From: Cesiribacter sp. SM1
GTDB lineage: Bacteria > Bacteroidota > Bacteroidia > Cytophagales > Cyclobacteriaceae
Reading direction: 5' to 3'
DNA: 64,000 bases
Assembly (NCBI RefSeq): GCF_020178975.1
Contig: NZ_JAHXBU010000042.1
Coordinates: 1 to 64,000 of the forward strand
This document shows, one piece after another, positions 60,396 to 64,000 of the stretch (the first letter of the stretch is position 1; each line of letters begins with the position of its first letter). The notes beneath the pieces are model-generated. The model ran no database searches, was not told where the DNA came from, and saw nothing but the letters and a program-made list of their open reading frames with translations. Made by a program: the position numbers and the translations under genes.

Positions 60396-62189
60396 TTAGA
60401 GCTTATATATTAAAGGAATAATAACAGAAGCAATAAGCCAGAACAGGATGTTGAGCGGAAAGCCTACCTTCAGAAAATCCTTAAACCTGTACTGCCCGGC
60501 ACTGTACACCATGGCATTGGTCTGGTAGCCAATCGGGGTCATAAACGATGCAGAAGCAGCAAAGGTAACAGCCATCAGGAAGGGTAATGGGCTAACACCC
60601 AGGCTCGCCGCTGTGGCAATGGCAATAGGTGCCAGCAAGGCAGCCGTGGCATTGTTAGACATTACTTCGGTGAGCAATGACGTAAACAGGTAAAGGCCTG
60701 ATATGATGGCAATGGGCCCCCAGCCGCCAAGCACACCTACAAGTCCTGCAGCTATATGCTGATCAAGCCCGCTGTTTTTCATTGCAGTCCCCAGGCTTAA
60801 CGCGCCTGCCAGCAGAAAAATCACGTTCCAGTTAATGGCCTCGTAGAGCTCCTTCATGTTCAGGCAGCGCAGCAGCACCAGCAGCACTGTACCCGCAAGA
60901 GCCCCCATCATAATGGGTACCAGCTCTGCTGTAGCCAGGGCAACAATACCAAAAATAACTGCCAGCACGGTAAAAAAGGTTCTGCTGTTAAAATCCAGTA
61001 CAGCATCTTCACTAAGTAGTATAAACGGACTATCCTGCCCTTTTTCCTGCCGTTTCAGCTCTTTTACATAGTGGTTTTTTACCTCTGCCAGCACCACATC
61101 TCCCGAGCGCAGGGGCGCATCATATAAATGTTCATGCACCACCTCCTCCCTATGTCTGATGGCAAGAGGTATGGCCCGGAACCGGCGCCTGAAATCGAGC
61201 TGCCGCAGTGTTTTCCCCTCAAACTCGGAGTTGGCCGTGATCACCAGCTCCACCAGGCTCGACTGCTTGCCCCGCAGATCATCATCGCCAATCTTGAGCG
61301 GGGAAGCTACCATAATGTTTACCCGGTCTTTCAGGGACTTGATTTTTTCTACATTGCAGCGCACTTTTAGGGTGTCGGCTGCCTCCAGGACAAAATCACC
61401 GGGGGGCAGCGTAAAGCGGTGTCCGTTACGGCGCACCTCAATAATATCCATCTCCAGTTCCTGCACCAGGTCGGAATGCATAATTTGCTTACCTACCGAT
61501 ACCCCACCCGGGAGCAACTCTATTTCGGTGAGGTAATCGTGCATTTCGAACTTCTTGTTCAGGTCGGCCTCCTGGTTGCGGGCGGGCAACAGTTTTATGC
61601 CAAAAAACACCATGTAAACAATGCCCACTGCCAGAAATACCAGGCCTGCAGGTGCCAGTAAAAACATAGAAAAACCCGGCAACCCAGCCTTTTCGGCCAC
61701 ACCACTCACCACTATGTTTGTTGAGGTGCCTATGAGTGTACAGGTACCGCCAAAGATAGAAGCAAACGATACGGGTATCAGTAGCTTAGAGGGGCTTATG
61801 CCGGAAGCATGGCCAATCTGGATCATAACCGGGATGAACACAGCCACAACCGGTGTATTGTTGATAAAGGCAGAGATAGCCGCCACCATCAGCATCATCA
61901 TGGAAATGCCCAGGATATAATTCTTTTTGAAGGTGGCTGACAAATGGTAAGCCAGCACCTGCAGGGCACCGGTTTTCATAAGTGCGGCACTAAGCACAAA
62001 CATAAAGGCAACGGTAATGGTGGCAGGGTTGCTAAAGCCCGCCACCCCTTCTTCCGGGCTGATGACGCCACTGAATACCAGTGCCACGATGATCAGGAGT
62101 GCCACCAGGTCGATGGACAGCTTTTCTGTAGCAAAAAGAATAACGGCTATCAGCGTAATTCCCAGTGTAATGTAAGCTTCCGGATTCAT
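60396..62189 (-). CDS. SLC13-type permease with RCK_C domains
   Basis: 597 residues from the ATG at 62189 (the frame runs to 62270, but the first membrane helix follows this Met). About 10-12 hydrophobic segments in two blocks surround a soluble central part. [51 protein letters not shown] and the C-terminal [21 protein letters not shown] are the SLC13/citrate transporter pattern, each with the Asn-rich substrate and sodium loops. The centre (about 210-400) has two RCK_C-like domains ([17 protein letters not shown] and [15 protein letters not shown]). These may bind a nucleotide or ion and control activity. The substrate (dicarboxylate, sulfate or similar) is uncertain. Confidence 0.9.
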   Translation of the reverse strand: MNPEAYITLGITLIAVILFATEKLSIDLVALLIIVALVFSGVISPEEGVAGFSNPATITVAFMFVLSAALMKTGALQVLAYHLSATFKKNYILGISMMMLMVAAISAFINNTPVVAVFIPVMIQIGHASGISPSKLLIPVSFASIFGGTCTLIGTSTNIVVSGVAEKAGLPGFSMFLLAPAGLVFLAVGIVYMVFFGIKLLPARNQEADLNKKFEMHDYLTEIELLPGGVSVGKQIMHSDLVQELEMDIIEVRRNGHRFTLPPGDFVLEAADTLKVRCNVEKIKSLKDRVNIMVASPLKIGDDDLRGKQSSLVELVITANSEFEGKTLRQLDFRRRFRAIPLAIRHREEVVHEHLYDAPLRSGDVVLAEVKNHYVKELKRQEKGQDSPFILLSEDAVLDFNSRTFFTVLAVIFGIVALATAELVPIMMGALAGTVLLVLLRCLNMKELYEAINWNVIFLLAGALSLGTAMKNSGLDQHIAAGLVGVLGGWGPIAIISGLYLFTSLLTEVMSNNATAALLAPIAIATAASLGVSPLPFLMAVTFAASASFMTPIGYQTNAMVYSAGQYRFKDFLKVGFPLNILFWLIASVIIPLIYKL

Positions 62190-62469
62190 GATCTTGAAAG
62201 AAGAGAAAAGTGATGAGCGATGCTGAAACGTATGGCAGTAAGCTGTACCTTCTGACAATAACCTCTCCACAGTACCAGCTGCTCAACAGCACCCTGCTGC
62301 CCAAAGGCAAGGGCAGAAATAACGATAGCAGTAAAAATCAGCAGTAAGAAGCGCATAGGCTTTAATTTTCCGAAAATTATATAAACTCTATATATTTAGT
62401 AGAGTATTCAAGAGGAAATATTTTTTAGCACCAGCGCCCCCTTAAGTTACCTGGCCAGATTGAACAAAA
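62190..62469. other. Upstream gap of the permease
   Basis: About 280 bases without a gene. ACTCTA/TAGAGT (62385-62390 with 62400-62405) forms a six-base inverted repeat in an AT-rich stretch about 195 bases before the permease start. No full promoter box is seen. Confidence 0.4.
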
Positions 62470-62502
62470 AAAAGCTGACCTCACAGGGAGATCAGCTTTT
62501 CG
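62465..62502 (-). terminator. Terminator after the ABC substrate-binding gene
   Basis: Stem AAAAGCTGA (62470-62478) with TCAGCTTTT (62492-62500); on the minus strand a run of T follows. About 22 bases after the stop codon at 62524. Confidence 0.8.
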
Positions 62503-62523
62503 CGTATATGATGAAGATTAAGA

Positions 62524-64000
62524 TTAGTTGGCCAGTACGCCACCCTGCATGAAATCTGCCCTTTCCAGGTCCAGGATGTTCATGGCATTTGGCTCCAGAC
62601 CAGTCACATTATTCTGCGTCAGGCGCAGTACCTCATCGTAGAAGAGAACAATCACAGGTGCTTCCTGCATAATAATCTCGTCCATTTTGTGGTACAGGTC
62701 CAGGCGCATAAAGCCTTCAGACTCAAAACGTGACTTAATATAAAGGCTGTCGTAGGTCGGGTTTACAAAGTGAGTCTTGTTAGGGCCAGATGGTGAGAAG
62801 TGCTGGCTGTGGAACAGGGCCAGGTAGTTCTCTGCATCAGGGTAATCTGCAAGCCACGAACCGCGGAAGAAGTTAACTTTTGAATTATCGATCAGTTCCT
62901 GGTGCGTTGGCGTCATGTTAATTTCAATTTCAACAGGTATACCAACCGCTGCCCACTGCTTCTGCAGGTACTCTACCATTGCCTTAGACTGTACAGTGGT
63001 GTACAGCTTGATGGCAGGAAGACCTTTACCTCCGGGGTAACCAGCTTCTTTCAGCAGGGCCTCGGCTTTTGCAGGCTGATAGTCATATCCTTTTGTGCTG
63101 TTTTCCTTGAAATACTTGATGGCTGGCGGAATAATACCGGCAGTACCCGGCGTGCCCAGGTTGTTGTATACATACTTGATAAGCTCTTCGCGGTTAATGG
63201 CATAGCTCATGGCCTGGCGGAAACGCTTGTCAAGCACCGGGTGGTTGGCTTCTTTATAAGCAGCTTTATCCAGCTGGAAACCAATATACTCGGTATTCAG
63301 GTAAGGTACTTTCTGTACCACAAAGCGGCCTTTCAGCTCGTTGCGCACTTCACCGTTCTTATCCAGCACCAGGTCTACACTGTTTGCCTGCAGTCCCGAC
63401 ATAAAATCAAGCTTGCCCTGCTGAAAGCTTAGCAGCTCCTGGTTACGGTCCTGAATAAAGGAAACCATAACGGCATCCAGGTAGGGCAGTTGCTTGCCTA
63501 CATCATCCTTCTTGAAATAGTTGGTGTTTTTCAACATCACCAGGCTGTTGCCTTCGTCCCAGGTCTTCAGCTTAAAAGGACCTGTACCCACGGCATGCTT
63601 TCTGAAATCTTTACCCCACTTGTCTACCGCTTCTTTCGGTACAACATAAGTATAAGGCATGGTAAAGATTTCCATGAGGGGCGCAAAAGGTTTCTCCAGG
63701 CGCAGCACCAGCTTGTAATCCTCTACTGCTTCTATCCAGTTTTCGTCGTAACCGGTACCGGCAGCATTACGCTTAACCTTATCGGAGAAAATCCAGGCAC
63801 CGGTGCTGGCAGTGGCAGGATCAAGAATACGTTTAAAAGAGTAAACAAAGTCCTGGGCTTTTACCTCACGGCCTTTGCCTCCTTCAAATACTTCGCTGTC
63901 GTGAAAATAAACACCTCTTCGAATCGTAAATGTATATACGGTACCATCTTCCGATACATCCCAGGCTTCGGCCAGGTCTTTCTCGGGATACATATCTTCA
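62524..64000 (-). CDS. ABC transporter substrate-binding protein, peptide type (partial)
   Basis: The visible part has at least 491 residues and is cut by the right window edge, so the signal peptide and N-terminus are missing. The SBP_bac_5 signature is present: LAEAWDVSEDGTVYTFTIRRGVYFHDSEVF, then VKAQDFVYSFKRILDPATAS, KHAVGTGPFKLKTWDEGN, and ALLKEAGYPGGKG. Such proteins bind oligopeptides or other solutes in the periplasm for an ABC importer. The neighbouring permease and ATPase genes, if any, lie outside the window. It is followed by a terminator, so it is the last gene of its transcript. Confidence 0.93.
   Translation of the reverse strand, partial: EDMYPEKDLAEAWDVSEDGTVYTFTIRRGVYFHDSEVFEGGKGREVKAQDFVYSFKRILDPATASTGAWIFSDKVKRNAAGTGYDENWIEAVEDYKLVLRLEKPFAPLMEIFTMPYTYVVPKEAVDKWGKDFRKHAVGTGPFKLKTWDEGNSLVMLKNTNYFKKDDVGKQLPYLDAVMVSFIQDRNQELLSFQQGKLDFMSGLQANSVDLVLDKNGEVRNELKGRFVVQKVPYLNTEYIGFQLDKAAYKEANHPVLDKRFRQAMSYAINREELIKYVYNNLGTPGTAGIIPPAIKYFKENSTKGYDYQPAKAEALLKEAGYPGGKGLPAIKLYTTVQSKAMVEYLQKQWAAVGIPVEIEINMTPTHQELIDNSKVNFFRGSWLADYPDAENYLALFHSQHFSPSGPNKTHFVNPTYDSLYIKSRFESEGFMRLDLYHKMDEIIMQEAPVIVLFYDEVLRLTQNNVTGLEPNAMNILDLERADFMQGGVLAN

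Overview
The window looks like chromosomal DNA of a Bacteroidota bacterium, probably of the order Cytophagales. The grounds are: a partial 16S rRNA gene at the left end; a starch utilisation (Sus) locus with SusC, SusD and SusE homologues; a type IX secretion (T9SS) C-terminal sorting domain and a PorD-like gene; an OstA-like/BamD/RpoZ/CoaBC/RecN gene order that I recall as typical of the phylum; and several promoters of the phylum-specific form TTG or TTTG, about 19 bases, TAnnTTTG. No genus can be named from what is visible.

Layout. 1-205 is the 5' end of a 16S gene on the minus strand, followed by about 1.5 kb of rRNA leader and upstream DNA without a convincing gene. 1692-3737 encodes a striking 681-residue Gly/Asn/Asp/Arg/Ser/Gln-rich disordered protein. 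3.8-11.5 kb holds an ATP-grasp enzyme, a PepSY membrane protein, a large DUF2723 membrane protein, and a TetR regulator with an alpha/beta hydrolase, each preceded by a matching 16-base operator. 11.6-19.6 kb is a minus-strand housekeeping block: PL14-like lyase, RecN, a small hypothetical, PorD-like, CoaBC, RpoZ-like, BamD, OstA-like. 19.7-28.1 kb carries tilS, a cyclic-nucleotide-binding protein, malate dehydrogenase, a beta-barrel protein, a YciI protein, a polysaccharide deacetylase, an MBL-fold hydrolase, NagA and an aldo/keto reductase.

28.3-47.0 kb is the most coherent module, a starch/maltodextrin utilisation locus, all minus strand. In transcription order it holds a propeller/LuxR-type transmembrane regulator, SusC, SusD, a DUF5004-like lipoprotein, a two-domain accessory protein, SusE, a GH31 alpha-glucosidase, a SusA-like GH13 enzyme and a large GH13 enzyme with a T9SS sorting domain. 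The likely division of labour is: cell-surface or secreted hydrolysis by the T9SS-exported GH13, capture by SusD/SusE, import by SusC with TonB energy, and periplasmic degradation by SusA-like GH13 and GH31. Repeated sequence elements between the regulator and susC are candidate control sites.

47.1-64.0 kb holds a tandem pair of membrane-bound LytTR regulators, a serine hydrolase, a two-gene unit of an IPT/kelch lipoprotein and an outer-membrane protein, an SDR/DUF2867 protein, an amidase, a membrane-anchored hypothetical, a GreA-like protein, a methyltransferase, an SLC13-type permease with RCK_C domains, and a peptide-type ABC substrate-binding protein cut by the window edge. I saw no CRISPR array, insertion sequence, prophage, tRNA or recognised defence system. 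The best candidates for new biology are the low-complexity protein, the TetR operator pair with an apparently leaderless tetR, the susC upstream repeats, and the small protein overlapping recN.
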